Source: Bacteroidales bacterium (GTDB taxonomy: Bacteria > Bacteroidota > Bacteroidia > Bacteroidales > UBA12077). From it: a stretch of DNA of 44,026 bases. This document shows positions 43,770-44,026 of the stretch, one piece after another. The notes under the pieces are model-generated. The model had not been told where the DNA came from, did not search any database, and worked only from the letters and a program-made list of their open reading frames with translations. Both the position numbers and the translations under genes were made by a program. The stretch is from NCBI GenBank assembly GCA_013138975.1, contig WTBR01000053.1, positions 1 through 44,026 of the forward strand, in the 5' to 3' direction. The stretch's first letter is position 1, and every line of letters begins with the position of its first letter.

Positions 43770-44026
43770 TTAGCTAACTATTTTTGCTTTAATTCCCTGT
43801 GTTGAGAAATATTCTTTTACTTGATTGAGTTCATTTTCACTTACCGTTCCGGTTCCTTCAAGTGGATACTTCATACCTAATGCTATATAATAGTTTTCAG
43901 AATAAGCATTATAAGGAAGTATCTCTATTGATTTAATCTTATTGGTAAGCATTACTTCTTTAATTTTATTGTAGCATTCTTTTGTATCTGTATAGTCCGG
44001 AATAATTGGTGTTCGAATGGTAATAT
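43770..44026 (-). CDS. Glycyl-radical enzyme activating protein, C-terminal part
   Basis: The 3' end of a gene that continues past the window edge; the last 85 residues are visible. ITIRTPIIPDYTDTKECYNK, IKSIEILPYNAYSENYYIAL and GMKYPLEGTGTVSENELNQV match the end of PFL-activase-type radical SAM proteins (the RIPxIPGxN and LLPYHRLGxxKYxxLGxxYPL motifs). The radical SAM CxxxCxxC motif lies outside the window. It very likely installs the glycyl radical on the enzyme encoded 2.6 kb downstream, although the 870-base repeat-filled gap makes a single transcript uncertain. Confidence 0.88.
   Translation of the reverse strand, partial: ITIRTPIIPDYTDTKECYNKIKEVMLTNKIKSIEILPYNAYSENYYIALGMKYPLEGTGTVSENELNQVKEYFSTQGIKAKIVS

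Noticed and set aside
1..44026. tRNA, rRNA, tmRNA genes or prophage structural genes
   Set aside because: I saw no cloverleaf with a terminal TTCGANTC arm, no rRNA segment and no capsid, tail or integrase genes. The accessory character comes from repeats, the TA pair and remnants only.

Overview
The window is AT-rich DNA that looks chromosomal and from a member of the Bacteroidota. The evidence is promoter boxes of the TTTG / TAnnTTTG type, typical Bacteroidota families (783-residue two-FtsX permease, RsmI-like methylase paralogue, DUF1624 membrane protein, FtsX/NtrC sets), lipoprotein signals and almost no Shine-Dalgarno signals. A glycyl radical enzyme and a tungsten-type aldehyde ferredoxin oxidoreductase (AOR) point to a strict or facultative anaerobe. 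A marine or sediment Marinilabiliales-like host is a guess. I saw no rRNA, tRNA or CRISPR array.

Layout. (1) 0.2-8.4 kb, ordinary chromosome: an FtsX/MacB-type permease (-) divergent from an NtrC-family response regulator and its histidine kinase (+). The shared intergenic region holds a sigma-54-like promoter facing the permease and a perfect palindrome suited to be the activator site. An RsmI-like methylase and an orphan B12/radical-SAM protein resembling RiPP-maturation enzymes follow. (2) 8.4-35.9 kb, an accessory mosaic. Mostly minus-strand, mostly unrelated genes (TPR protein, serine hydrolase, TIR-NTPase-PPR protein with a small membrane protein, MntA-HepT toxin-antitoxin, oxidoreductase, secreted endonuclease I, propeller lipoprotein, ketosynthase III, YiiX-like hydrolase, DUF1624 protein) are separated by recurring repeat families. 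I call these R (carries a degenerate N-terminus of a REP-associated tyrosine transposase and a GCGGCAAA/TTTGCCGC hairpin), S (short, CCGAnnnnnTCGG hairpin plus a conserved tail) and Q (about 200 bp, promoter-like, upstream of genes). Gene remnants (IS transposase, AOR 3' ends, YiiX piece, ketosynthase piece) are fused to these repeats. (3) 36-44 kb, an anaerobic metabolic cluster on the minus strand: the end of a glycyl-radical activase, a DUF985 cupin, a secreted calcineurin-like phosphoesterase, a glycyl radical enzyme with a GCxE active-site motif, and an AOR.

The best candidate for an undescribed system is the two-gene unit at 13.0-18.5 kb. A three-TM protein overlaps by 10 bases the start of a roughly 1,690-residue protein with an N-terminal TIR domain carrying the catalytic-type Glu, a STAND-like P-loop NTPase, a long array of pentatricopeptide-like (PPR) helical repeats and three 72-residue C-terminal repeats. 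It lies next to a toxin-antitoxin pair among mobile remnants. A defence role with RNA-type sensing is inference. Second is the cassette-like arrangement of accessory genes between R, S and Q repeats. Third is the GRE-AOR cluster, whose substrate is unknown.
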